Assembly: GCA_903907615.1 (NCBI GenBank) | Contig: CAIVOR010000009.1 | Coordinates: 1-6,374 of the forward strand | Source: an uncultured Microbacteriaceae bacterium | GTDB taxonomy: Bacteria > Actinomycetota > Actinomycetes > Actinomycetales > Microbacteriaceae | DNA length: 6,374 bases | Reading direction: 5' to 3' | In this document: piece after piece, positions 1 through 5,927 of the stretch | Numbering within the stretch: the stretch's first letter is position 1 | Layout: each line of letters opens with the position of its first letter | Made by a program: the position numbers and the translations under genes | Notes under the pieces: generated by a model | Database searches by the model: none | The model's input: the letters and a program-made list of their open reading frames with translations, nothing else | What the model was told of the DNA's origin: nothing

Positions 1-1
1 G

Positions 2-1168
2 CCGCGCCCCGGTGGCGACCGTCCCTATTCGCCTCGTCCGGCGCGTGATGGCGATTCGCGTCCGCGCCGCGATAGCGACAGCTCTGGCCGCCCTCCGCGC
101 ACTGGCGGAGACCGACCCTATTCGGCTCGTCCTCCTCGTGATGGGGACCGGCCTCGCACTGACCGTCCTCGCACTGACCGTCCGCGGAGCGATCGCCCGT
201 ATGGGGACAGGCCGCGCGGGGATTGGAAACCCGAGGGCGGTGAGCGTCGTCCGTTCCGTGAGGAGATGACGCCCGACGAGATTTTGCGTATGGAGCTGCG
301 ACCCGTTCGCGAGCGCCACGATGATCCCGAGATTGATGCCGATCTCGATTGGAAAGAGCTGCATCCGCAAGCGCGTAACGAGCTCAAGGCTCTCACGCCA
401 GAGAACGCCGAGTTTGTCGCTTTACACCTAGCGATGGCGGCTCGACTGATTGAGGTGGATCCGGAGCGAGCACATCAGCACGCTATTTCGGCATCACGTC
501 GCGGTGGTCGTATCCCCGCGGTTCGCGAAACACTCGGCCTCACGGCTTACACAATTGGCGACTTCGCGTTGGCACTGCGTGAGTTGCGCACATTCCGTCG
601 CATTTCGGGATCCGTGGATCAGGTGGCCCTCGAGGTCGACTGTGAGCGTGGCCTCGAGCGTCCCGAGCGTGGCCTCGAGCTTGCCCGGTCCATTGATCGA
701 AAGAAACTGTCCGATGTTGCCGCCGTCAACCTGGCGATCGCCATGTCCGGTGCGCGACTCGACCAGGGCAACGCTGCGTTGGCGCTGGCCGAACTTGAAA
801 TTCCGCAGCTGAAGCCCGACACGGCCTTCGCCTACAGTCCCACACTCTTCCTGGCCTATGCCGAAGTGCTCGACGAACTTGATCGTGCACGTGAAGCGAA
901 GCAGTGGCGCGAGCGCGCCGACGTGGCTCAGTCGGCACTCGATGAGGCGTTTGGCACGGCCGAGGAAGCCGAGGAGTTTGAGGTCGTTACAGAATACGAC
1001 GAGCCTGAGGCTCCCGACTTCTCCGACTTTGTGACGGCAGACGAGTTGCCCGAGGAAGCAGATGTGGAGCAACTCGAGGTGGCAGCCGAGAGCAACGCCG
1101 AAGACGCGACTGAAGAACTGCCCGACGAACCAGTTGGTGATGACAAAGCCCCGAAAGTAGGGGAATAG
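2..1168 (+). CDS. TPR-like protein with Arg/Pro/Asp-rich N-terminal repeats and acidic tail (5' end outside window)
   Basis: The reading frame is open from base 2 to the TAG at 1166-1168, so the gene starts before the window. An ATG at 266 gives a 300-residue product, but I do not take it as the start. The 88 codons upstream continue the same frame without a stop and encode ordered repeats (GGDRPYS..., DRPRT), and the GAGGAG before that ATG touches it with no spacer. Visible parts in order: bases 2-265, a low-complexity segment with 24 Arg and 1 Lys against 17 acidic residues; about 350-940, an Ala/Leu/Glu-rich helical core with TPR-like helix pairs (around 510-610 and 700-900); 950-1165, 72 residues with 28 Asp/Glu and only 2 Lys. 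The position just upstream of the HAD phosphatase matches the uncharacterised Rv1691-type protein of other actinobacteria. There is no signal peptide or membrane segment in the visible part, so it is probably cytosolic. A scaffold or RNA/protein-binding role is a guess. Confident it is a gene; function unknown. Confidence 0.85.
   Translation, partial: PRPGGDRPYSPRPARDGDSRPRRDSDSSGRPPRTGGDRPYSARPPRDGDRPRTDRPRTDRPRSDRPYGDRPRGDWKPEGGERRPFREEMTPDEILRMELRPVRERHDDPEIDADLDWKELHPQARNELKALTPENAEFVALHLAMAARLIEVDPERAHQHAISASRRGGRIPAVRETLGLTAYTIGDFALALRELRTFRRISGSVDQVALEVDCERGLERPERGLELARSIDRKKLSDVAAVNLAIAMSGARLDQGNAALALAELEIPQLKPDTAFAYSPTLFLAYAEVLDELDRAREAKQWRERADVAQSALDEAFGTAEEAEEFEVVTEYDEPEAPDFSDFVTADELPEEADVEQLEVAAESNAEDATEELPDEPVGDDKAPKVGE
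11..148 (+). repeat. Two 45-bp copies of a GGDRPYS-type coding repeat (11-55 and 104-148)
   Basis: Bases 11-55 encode GGDRPYSPRPARDGD and bases 104-148 encode GGDRPYSARPPRDGD: 13 of 15 residues are identical, with many silent differences between the copies. The spacer between them is also rich in Arg, Asp, Ser and Pro. Silent divergence with conserved protein sequence supports that this frame is translated upstream of the ATG at 266. Confidence 0.85.
146..220 (+). repeat. Five tandem 15-bp coding repeats (DRPxx)
   Basis: Five consecutive 15-nt units at 146-160, 161-175, 176-190, 191-205 and 206-220 encode DRPRT, DRPRT, DRPRS, DRPYG and DRPRG, and a further Asp codon follows at 221. The first two units differ by one base. 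The later ones diverge at silent and non-silent sites, so the array is degenerate and kept in frame. It lies in the disordered N-terminal part of the TPR-like protein. Confidence 0.9.
1159..1164 (+). promoter_or_regulatory. Shine-Dalgarno for the HAD phosphatase gene
   Basis: AGGGGA lies at 1159-1164, three bases before the GTG at 1168. It sits inside the last codons of the upstream gene, whose TAG stop shares its G with the GTG. The spacing is short, so translation may depend on ribosomes arriving from the upstream gene. Confidence 0.5.
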
Positions 1169-2211
1169 TGGCTATATTCTCAAAGCGGAATGTATCCGGG
1201 GCTACACCATTGGACGGCGTGGAGGCACTGTTTGCAGACCTCGACGGTGTCGTTTACGCCGGCCCCGGAGCCATTCCCTTCGCCGTCGATAGCCTCAATG
1301 CGGTGGCTGCCGACATGCGCGTGGGTTACATCACCAACAACGCCTCGCGCACCGACGAATCCGTGGCGTCACACCTGCGCGAGCTCGGCCTGGCCTGCAC
1401 CGCATCCGACATCGTGACCTCGCCACAGGCGGCCATGGGGATCCTGCGCGAGGTCGCCCCCGCGGGCAGCACGATTCTCGTTGTGGGTGGCGAGGGGCTG
1501 ATCAGCGAGGTAACGAAGGCCGGCTTTGTCGTCACCGATTCGGCACACGACAGTCCGGCCGCAGTCATCCAAGGATTCTCACCCGACATTGGATGGACTC
1601 ATCTGGCCGAGGCATCTTTCGCGCTCAACGCACGGAGTGACGCGCATCCTGACGGCATCCCGTGGATTTCTACCAACATGGACTGGACCATTCCCGTTGA
1701 GCGCGGCACCGCTCCGGGAAACGGCACGCTCGTGTCCGCTGTGCATTTGGCCGCCGGGCGAATGCCCGTCGTTGCGGGTAAGCCCGAGACAGCGATCTTT
1801 GATGAGGCCCGCAATCGATTCGACGTGACGCGCGCCCTTTATGTGGGGGACCGCCTCGACACCGACATCCTCGGGGCCAATCGTGCGCACATGAGCTCCG
1901 CCCTCGTGCTCACCGGAATCGATGGTCCCAAACAGGTCCTCGCCGCCCCGGAGGGTCAGCGCCCGGAGTTCATTCTGGGCGACCTGCGCGAACTACTGCT
2001 TCCCTACCCCGAGACTCTCGTCTCAAAGAAGGGTGCGGTCACAGTGGGAACGGCGACCGCGCGCATTGCCACAAACGACGTGGACATCGTCGTTGAGGAT
2101 GCGGGCGACGGACTCGACCTGCTTCGTGCCACGTGCCAGCTGATCTGGCGCAGTGGTCGTGCCATTTACGGCTTCACGGTTCCCGAGCAGGCTTACACGC
2201 CGATTCGATAG
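1168..2211 (+). CDS. HAD superfamily subfamily IIA hydrolase (NagD / glycerol-3-phosphate phosphatase type)
   Basis: A phosphomonoesterase of the HAD-IIA group, 347 residues, cytosolic. All HAD motifs are present: motif I DLDGV at 24-28 (nucleophile D24, acid/base D26), motif II TNN at 56-58, motif III Lys at 205 in AGKPET, and motif IV GDRLDTD at 227-233. The C2-type cap lies between motifs II and III. The stretch TNMDWTIP (169-176) followed by APGNGT is typical of the IIA group. The HAD fold ends near FILGDLRELL (268-277). About 65 further residues form a C-terminal extension, as in actinobacterial homologues such as Rv1692, which is known as a glycerol-3-phosphate phosphatase recycling glycerophospholipid head groups. 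The same substrate here is inferred from gene order and architecture. The GTG start overlaps the upstream stop by one base (TAGTG), pointing to translational coupling. A later TTG (1210) or GTG (1219) is possible, but would leave almost nothing before the first beta strand. Confidence 0.9.
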   Translation: MAIFSKRNVSGATPLDGVEALFADLDGVVYAGPGAIPFAVDSLNAVAADMRVGYITNNASRTDESVASHLRELGLACTASDIVTSPQAAMGILREVAPAGSTILVVGGEGLISEVTKAGFVVTDSAHDSPAAVIQGFSPDIGWTHLAEASFALNARSDAHPDGIPWISTNMDWTIPVERGTAPGNGTLVSAVHLAAGRMPVVAGKPETAIFDEARNRFDVTRALYVGDRLDTDILGANRAHMSSALVLTGIDGPKQVLAAPEGQRPEFILGDLRELLLPYPETLVSKKGAVTVGTATARIATNDVDIVVEDAGDGLDLLRATCQLIWRSGRAIYGFTVPEQAYTPIR

Positions 2212-2213
2212 GG

Positions 2214-2236
2214 CGTTTCCGCGCGAGGCGGGAGCG
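2214..2236 (+). terminator. GC-rich hairpin just after the HAD stop; possible terminator without U-tract
   Basis: Bases 2214-2222 pair with 2228-2236 to form a 9-bp stem with two G-U wobbles and a 5-nt loop (2223-2227). It begins two bases after the TAG of the HAD gene. No run of T follows, so it is not a classical intrinsic terminator. Its place, between a gene end and a promoter-like element, fits a transcript boundary or an RNA 3'-end stabiliser. Confidence 0.4.
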
Positions 2237-2260
2237 GACAATCGTGGCAGTTGACCCCGG

Positions 2261-2271
2261 TGCGATAACCT
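2261..2271 (+). promoter_or_regulatory. -10-like element for a leaderless transcript of the 51-residue gene
   Basis: The stretch TGCGATAACCT can be read as an extended -10 (TGC then GATAAC, 2264-2269) or as the actinobacterial TAnnnT form (TAACCT, 2266-2271). In either register the expected transcription start is at or within a few bases of A2278, the first base of the ATG. No convincing -35 hexamer lies at the right distance. TTGACC at 2251-2256 is too close. Confidence 0.45.
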
Positions 2272-2277
2272 TGAGGC

Positions 2278-2433
2278 ATGAGCAGCGAGCAGACGACGGG
2301 CAACGAACCCGCGCTGATTTCGCAGCTGTCGGTGGTGGAGGGCGAGCCGTTGGCTGACCGCGCCACAGGTTACACGGCCATCTACGAGGAGCTGCGTCAG
2401 CGGCTCGAGGGTGGCGACACATCGCGCGCGTGA
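2278..2433 (+). CDS. Small conserved actinobacterial protein of unknown function (51 aa)
   Basis: ATG at 2278, TGA at 2431-2433. The product has 51 residues: a short polar N-terminus, then LISQLSVVEGEPLADRA (about 13-29) and GYTAIYEELRQRLEG (31-45), two predicted amphipathic helices, and a short polar end. Small proteins at this spot between the HAD gene and tlyA are a recurring feature of actinobacterial genomes (Rv1693 in M. tuberculosis). The pattern of hydrophobic residues, then PL-x-x-RA, then an aromatic/Leu helix is what I recall for that family. No catalytic motif, Cys pair or membrane segment is visible. A promoter-like element directly ahead suggests leaderless translation. The stop TGA forms part of the likely tlyA Shine-Dalgarno (TGAGG), so the two genes are probably co-translated. 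The function is unknown; a small helical binding partner is speculation. Confidence 0.75.
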   Translation: MSSEQTTGNEPALISQLSVVEGEPLADRATGYTAIYEELRQRLEGGDTSRA

Positions 2434-2435
2434 GG
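2432..2435 (+). promoter_or_regulatory. Shine-Dalgarno that decides the tlyA start
   Basis: GAGG at 2432-2435 is five bases before GTG 2441 and overlaps the stop of the preceding small gene. It favours 2441 over the in-frame GTG at 2411, where the only GAGG runs directly into the start codon. Confidence 0.5.
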
Positions 2436-2440
2436 CTCGC

Positions 2441-3244
2441 GTGACAGACGCCGCCGGGCGGCTCGACGTCGAGTGTGCGGCTCGCGGACTAGCGCGGTCA
2501 CGAACGCACGCGCAAGAACTTATTGAGGCCGGTCGCGTTCGCGTTGACGGCAAGCAGGTTATCAAGCCGTCGCACAAGGTGGGAGCCGAGTCTCAGATCA
2601 ACATTGAGGGGCTCGACCACTACGTCAGTCGCGGCGCGCACAAACTGATCGCTGCGCTGGACGCGTTTGGCATTTCGGTGACCGGCAAGCGTGCACTCGA
2701 TGTGGGGGCATCGACGGGCGGTTTCACCCAGGTTTTGCTCGAGCGCGGTGCCTCGGAGGTGGTGGCCCTCGATGTCGGGCGCGCCCAACTGAGCCCGGGC
2801 ATCCGCAGCGACGACCGCGTCTTCGTCATCGAGGGTGTCAACGGCAAGGGGTTGACGGCGGAGAATCTCAACGCGCTGGTGGGGCGAGAATTTGTTGCCG
2901 AGATTGTCGTCGCTGATCTTTCCTTTATCTCCCTGACTCACGTGATTCCGGCACTGAAGGCCACCGCGCCGGCAGCCGATTTCCTACTGCTGATCAAACC
3001 GCAGTTTGAAGTGGGGAGAACGGGCGTGCGCGAGGGAATCGTCACGAACCCGGCTTTGCGCGCGGACGCGATCCGCGCGGTGCTCTGGAGCGCCTTTGAT
3101 GCGGGACTCGGCGTTGCCGGACTCATCTCCTCCCCAATCCTGGGCGGTCACGGAAATCACGAGTATCTCGTCTGGCTAAGCGCGAACGCGGGCTTAAATC
3201 CGTCAGAATGGGATGACACAGTCCATCGCGTGGCCGGAGTCTAA
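2441..3244 (+). CDS. tlyA: TlyA-type 16S/23S rRNA (cytidine-2'-O)-methyltransferase
   Basis: An S-adenosylmethionine-dependent 2'-O-methyltransferase of rRNA. M. tuberculosis TlyA modifies C1409 of 16S and C1920 of 23S rRNA, and its loss gives capreomycin resistance. From GTG 2441 the product has 267 residues, close to the 268 of the M. tuberculosis enzyme. An S4 RNA-binding domain occupies about 7-57 (RLDVECAARGLARSR, then AGRVRVDGK). A linker DHYV (59-62) leads into SRGAHKL and an FtsJ-like Rossmann domain with the SAM loop GASTGGFT (89-96). The K-D-K-E catalytic set is complete: K68, D159 (in VVADLSFISL), K186 (in IKPQFEVG), E241. Full length with a complete N-terminus and C-terminus fits the dual-site type II form, but that assignment is inferred. 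The linker lacks the Arg and Trp of the mycobacterial R-x-W-V. It follows the 51-residue gene by 7 nt and precedes nadK by 2 nt. Confidence 0.95.
   Translation: MTDAAGRLDVECAARGLARSRTHAQELIEAGRVRVDGKQVIKPSHKVGAESQINIEGLDHYVSRGAHKLIAALDAFGISVTGKRALDVGASTGGFTQVLLERGASEVVALDVGRAQLSPGIRSDDRVFVIEGVNGKGLTAENLNALVGREFVAEIVVADLSFISLTHVIPALKATAPAADFLLLIKPQFEVGRTGVREGIVTNPALRADAIRAVLWSAFDAGLGVAGLISSPILGGHGNHEYLVWLSANAGLNPSEWDDTVHRVAGV
3236..3239 (+). promoter_or_regulatory. Shine-Dalgarno for nadK
   Basis: GGAG at 3236-3239, seven bases before GTG 3247, lies in the last codons of tlyA. It supports that GTG as the start. Confidence 0.6.
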
Positions 3245-3246
3245 TC

Positions 3247-4161
3247 GTGAGCAAGGTCCGCAACATCCTCGTGGTGTCACACACCGCGCAGCCCGATTCG
3301 CTCGAGGCGTGCGTTGAGGTGTGCCGACACCTGCGTGAGGCGGGTGCCACGGCCGTGTTGCGTGACATCGAACGCGATGCTGTGGCCGAGGTGGCGCCCG
3401 ATCTCAGTGACCTCGCCGTGCTCGGCGACGGTGTGGATATTGCCGATGTCGAGTGCGCGATCGTCCTGGGCGGAGACGGCACGATCCTGCGTGCCGCCGA
3501 GGTGTTGCACGGCGCGGATGTTCCCCTTGTGGGGGTCAACATGGGGCGCGTGGGTTTTCTCGCCGAAGCCGAGCGTTCGGGACTCACGGAGACAGTAGCC
3601 CGCGTCTTGGCGCGCGACTACTCGCTTGAGAAGCGCAGCACGCTCGACGTTCGCGTTCTTGAGGGCACTAACGTGGTCTTTCACTCGTGGGCCCTCAACG
3701 AGGCCGCCATCGAAAAGGCGGCCAGCCGAATGCTCGAGGTGGTCATCGAGGTCGACCAGCATCCTCTCTCATCTTTTGGTTGCGACGGTGTTGTCGTGGC
3801 CACGCCCACCGGCTCTACCGCCTACGCCTTCTCGGCGGGCGGTCCCGTGGTCTGGCCCACTGTTTCTGCCATGGTTCTTGTCCCGCTCTCGGCGCACGCA
3901 CTTTTTGCCCGGCCCATCGTCACGGCACCCACGTCACACATCGCGATCGAAGTCGAGTCGCACTCCGCACCCGGAGTTCTCACGTGCGACGGCCGGCGCA
4001 GTGTCGATCTCGCCCCCGGCGCTCGCGTCGTCATCACAACGTCCGAGGTATCCCTCACACTGGCGCGTATGCATCACGAAACGTTCACCGATCGACTCGT
4101 GCACAAGTTTGACCTGCCGGTCACGGGATGGCGTGGCCCCGGAGGCGGAGGTCGGGAATGA
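3247..4161 (+). CDS. nadK: NAD kinase (ATP/polyphosphate-dependent type)
   Basis: Phosphorylates NAD to NADP in the cytosol, the only de novo source of NADP(H). The product has 304 residues, about the size of the actinobacterial PpnK enzymes. The Rossmann-like N-terminal domain ends in the GGDGT motif at 75-79, which carries the catalytic Asp77 and binds phosphate, followed by NMGRVGFLAE (98-107). The all-beta C-terminal domain has ALNE (149-152; the Asn-Glu pair contacts NAD), the CDG turn at 179-181, and the TPTGSTAY signature at 186-193 with its Gly-rich continuation. The last residues are Gly-rich (GPGGGGRE) and their codons contain the recN ribosome-binding site. GTG start with good Shine-Dalgarno two bases after the tlyA stop; the TGA overlaps the recN ATG (ATGA). 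All key residues are present, so I expect an active enzyme. Whether it can use polyphosphate cannot be read here. Confidence 0.96.
   Translation: MSKVRNILVVSHTAQPDSLEACVEVCRHLREAGATAVLRDIERDAVAEVAPDLSDLAVLGDGVDIADVECAIVLGGDGTILRAAEVLHGADVPLVGVNMGRVGFLAEAERSGLTETVARVLARDYSLEKRSTLDVRVLEGTNVVFHSWALNEAAIEKAASRMLEVVIEVDQHPLSSFGCDGVVVATPTGSTAYAFSAGGPVVWPTVSAMVLVPLSAHALFARPIVTAPTSHIAIEVESHSAPGVLTCDGRRSVDLAPGARVVITTSEVSLTLARMHHETFTDRLVHKFDLPVTGWRGPGGGGRE
4141..4152 (+). promoter_or_regulatory. Double Shine-Dalgarno for recN inside the end of nadK
   Basis: GGAGG at 4141-4145 and GGAGGT at 4147-4152. The second is five bases before ATG 4158, an ideal spacing, and selects this start over an in-frame ATG at 4128. 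The same bases encode the Gly-rich C-terminus of NadK. Confidence 0.75.
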
Positions 4162-5846
4162 TCGACGAGATCCGCATTCGCGACCTTGGCGTGATTGCCG
4201 AAGCGCACCTGCCGCTCGGCCCCGGCTTCACGGCCATCACGGGTGAAACGGGCGCGGGTAAGACCATGGTCGTCACGGCTCTCGGCTTGCTGCGTGGCGA
4301 GCGCGCCGAAACCACGCGGGTGCGATCCGGCTCGAGCGAGGCCTGGGTTGAGGGTCGGTGGCACTTGGCCAACCCTGAATCCGTGCGTTCACGTGTGGAG
4401 GATGCGGGCGCAACGCTCGAGGGCAACGAACTCCTCATGGGCCGCTCGGTTTCTGCTGAAGGCCGGTCGCGTGCCGTTGTGTGCGGACGCTCTACCCCAA
4501 TCGGCACACTGGGAGAAATTGGCGACGTGCTCGTGGCGGTGCATGGTCAATCCGAACAAGTGCGGTTGCGTTCGTCGAGCGCCCAGCGAGAGATGCTCGA
4601 TCGTTTTGCCGGCGGCGCTCACGCCGAGGCGCTCACCCACTACTCTCATACCTACCGCCAGTGGCACGAAAACCAGGTCGAGCTTGAGCAACTGATTACC
4701 GAACGCGACGCTCGCGCCCGCGAGGCCGAAGACCTGCGGCAGGCGATGTCCGAAATCGAAGCGGCTGCTCCCCAGCCCGGCGAGGACATCGAGCTGGCGG
4801 AGCTGGCCGAGCGACTCACCAATTCCGAGGAGCTTCGCACCGCGACCGCACAGGCGCGCGAAGCCCTATCGGATAGCGGTGCCGATGGGGGAGATGCGCT
4901 CGCGCTGATCGAGTCTGCCCGACGCACCCTCGACAAGGTGGCGGCAGTCGACACCGCACTCGCCGAAATTCGCGATTCACTCGATGCGCTCTCCGCTCAG
5001 GTGGGCGATGCCTCCCACCGGCTCTCCAGTCATCTCGCGGCCCTCGAGGGGGAGGGCAATCACGACCTCGACCTCATCCAGCAGCGCCGTGCCGACCTCG
5101 CCATGCTCATGCGTCGCTATGGGCCGACCCTCGAGGAAGTTTTGGCGTACCTCGATTCGGGCAGCCGACGCCTCCTCGAACTTGACTCCGACAACGAGCG
5201 CATCGATGAGTTGCAGCGCGACGTCGAAGTGCAGGAGCGCGCTGTCTGGGATGCCGCCCTCCGCATTCGCGGCGAACGCGAACAGGCCGCGGTGCGTTTG
5301 TCCGCCGACGTCACCTCCGAACTCGCCGCACTGGCCATGCCCGACGCGCAGTTGTTTGTTCGCGTGGCGCACCTCGACGCCCCCGGCCCGCACGGTGCCG
5401 ACTCCGTCGAGATTCTTCTTCGCCCGCACCCGGGTAGCGAGCCCATGCCCGTGAGCAAGGGCGCCTCCGGGGGTGAGCTCTCTCGTGTGATGCTGGCGCT
5501 CGAGGTTGTTATCGCGTCGGTCGACACCGTTCCCACCTTTGTGTTCGACGAGATTGACGCGGGCGTGGGCGGCGCGGCCGCCATCGAAATCGGTCGCCGT
5601 CTTGCGCGTCTGGCCCAGCGATCACAGGTCATCGTGGTGACGCACCTCGCGCAGGTCGCGGCCTTTGCCAACAACCACCTCACGGTTCAGAAAGACACGT
5701 CGGGGGAGTTCACCGAGTCGAGTGTGCACCGCCTGCAGGGCGAGGAGCGTGCTGCCGAGATGGCGCGTCTGCTCTCTGGTCTCTCCGACAGCGACACTGG
5801 CCTCGCCCACGCGCGTGAACTGCTCAACATGGCCGGACAGTACTAA
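4158..5846 (+). CDS. recN: DNA repair protein RecN (SMC-like ATPase)
   Basis: An SMC-family ATPase acting on DNA double-strand breaks early in recombinational repair, 562 residues (E. coli RecN has 553). The N-terminal ATPase half starts MIDEIRIRDLGVI, with Walker A GETGAGKT at 29-36. A conserved HGQ (129-131) follows in VHGQSEQV. Helical, charged segments at about 155-205 and 303-395 form the coiled-coil arms, including the RecN-typical RRYG at 319-322. The C-terminal half carries the ABC signature KGASGGELSR (434-443), Walker B FVFDEIDAGVGG (461-472, catalytic E465) and a switch His at 496 (VVTHLAQV). Start chosen at ATG 4158: it has the best Shine-Dalgarno and the usual conserved N-terminus. 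The ATG at 4128 would add MAWPRRRRSG and a 34-nt overlap. The ATGA overlap with nadK indicates coupling. I saw no LexA-type operator (GAAC...GTTC) nearby, so SOS control, if any, would act further upstream. Confidence 0.97.
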   Translation: MIDEIRIRDLGVIAEAHLPLGPGFTAITGETGAGKTMVVTALGLLRGERAETTRVRSGSSEAWVEGRWHLANPESVRSRVEDAGATLEGNELLMGRSVSAEGRSRAVVCGRSTPIGTLGEIGDVLVAVHGQSEQVRLRSSSAQREMLDRFAGGAHAEALTHYSHTYRQWHENQVELEQLITERDARAREAEDLRQAMSEIEAAAPQPGEDIELAELAERLTNSEELRTATAQAREALSDSGADGGDALALIESARRTLDKVAAVDTALAEIRDSLDALSAQVGDASHRLSSHLAALEGEGNHDLDLIQQRRADLAMLMRRYGPTLEEVLAYLDSGSRRLLELDSDNERIDELQRDVEVQERAVWDAALRIRGEREQAAVRLSADVTSELAALAMPDAQLFVRVAHLDAPGPHGADSVEILLRPHPGSEPMPVSKGASGGELSRVMLALEVVIASVDTVPTFVFDEIDAGVGGAAAIEIGRRLARLAQRSQVIVVTHLAQVAAFANNHLTVQKDTSGEFTESSVHRLQGEERAAEMARLLSGLSDSDTGLAHARELLNMAGQY

Positions 5847-5874
5847 CCACTTTTTCGCATCGAATTCTGGGCGT

Positions 5875-5892
5875 GTCGGTCGGATTACCGGC
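5875..5892 (+). other. Short hairpin in the recN-pyrG gap
   Basis: GTCGGT (5875-5880) can pair with ACCGGC (5887-5892), giving six pairs with one G-U and a 6-nt loop. No T-run follows; the only T-run (5852-5856) lies before it. It could mark the recN transcript end, but is weak and could be chance in GC-rich DNA. Confidence 0.2.
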
Positions 5893-5910
5893 AAGCTCAC
5901 ACCCGGGCGC

Positions 5911-5919
5911 TGGTAGTGT
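5911..5919 (+). promoter_or_regulatory. Extended -10 element for a leaderless pyrG transcript
   Basis: TGG followed by TAGTGT (5914-5919) fits the extended -10 form TGn-TAnnnT. The expected start of transcription is about 5926-5928, at the GTG of pyrG. There is no Shine-Dalgarno ahead of GTG 5928, which agrees with leaderless initiation. No good -35 hexamer is seen 16-18 bases upstream. Confidence 0.5.
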
Positions 5920-5927
5920 GAAATCCC

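Noticed and set aside
12..269. Open frame of 85 codons in another + frame at the start of the window
   Set aside because: It overlaps the in-frame repeat-coding segment of the TPR-like gene, its product is a low-complexity shadow (Arg/Leu/Ala-rich) and it has no ribosome-binding site.
2251..2256. TTGACC as a -35 box for the small gene
   Set aside because: It is only 7-9 bases from the -10 candidates, and no -10-like hexamer lies 16-18 bases downstream.
2133..2357. 74-codon + frame across the HAD end and the small gene
   Set aside because: It is out of frame with both the HAD C-terminus and the 51-residue gene, and the product shows no family resemblance.
2411..2440. GTG at 2411 as the tlyA start (ten extra residues)
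   Set aside because: The GAGG ahead of it abuts the codon, it would overlap the 51-residue gene by 23 nt, and TlyA length and the position of the S4 domain fit GTG 2441.
4128..4157. ATG at 4128 as the recN start
   Set aside because: It would overlap nadK by 34 nt and add MAWPRRRRSG before the conserved MIDEIRIRDLGVI; the strong Shine-Dalgarno belongs to ATG 4158.
4100..4160. LexA/SOS operator ahead of recN
   Set aside because: I looked for a GAAC-N4-GTTC type palindrome before recN, nadK and the small gene and saw none.
5847..5927. Intrinsic terminator between recN and pyrG
   Set aside because: The only stem is six pairs with no following T-run, and the T-run present precedes it.
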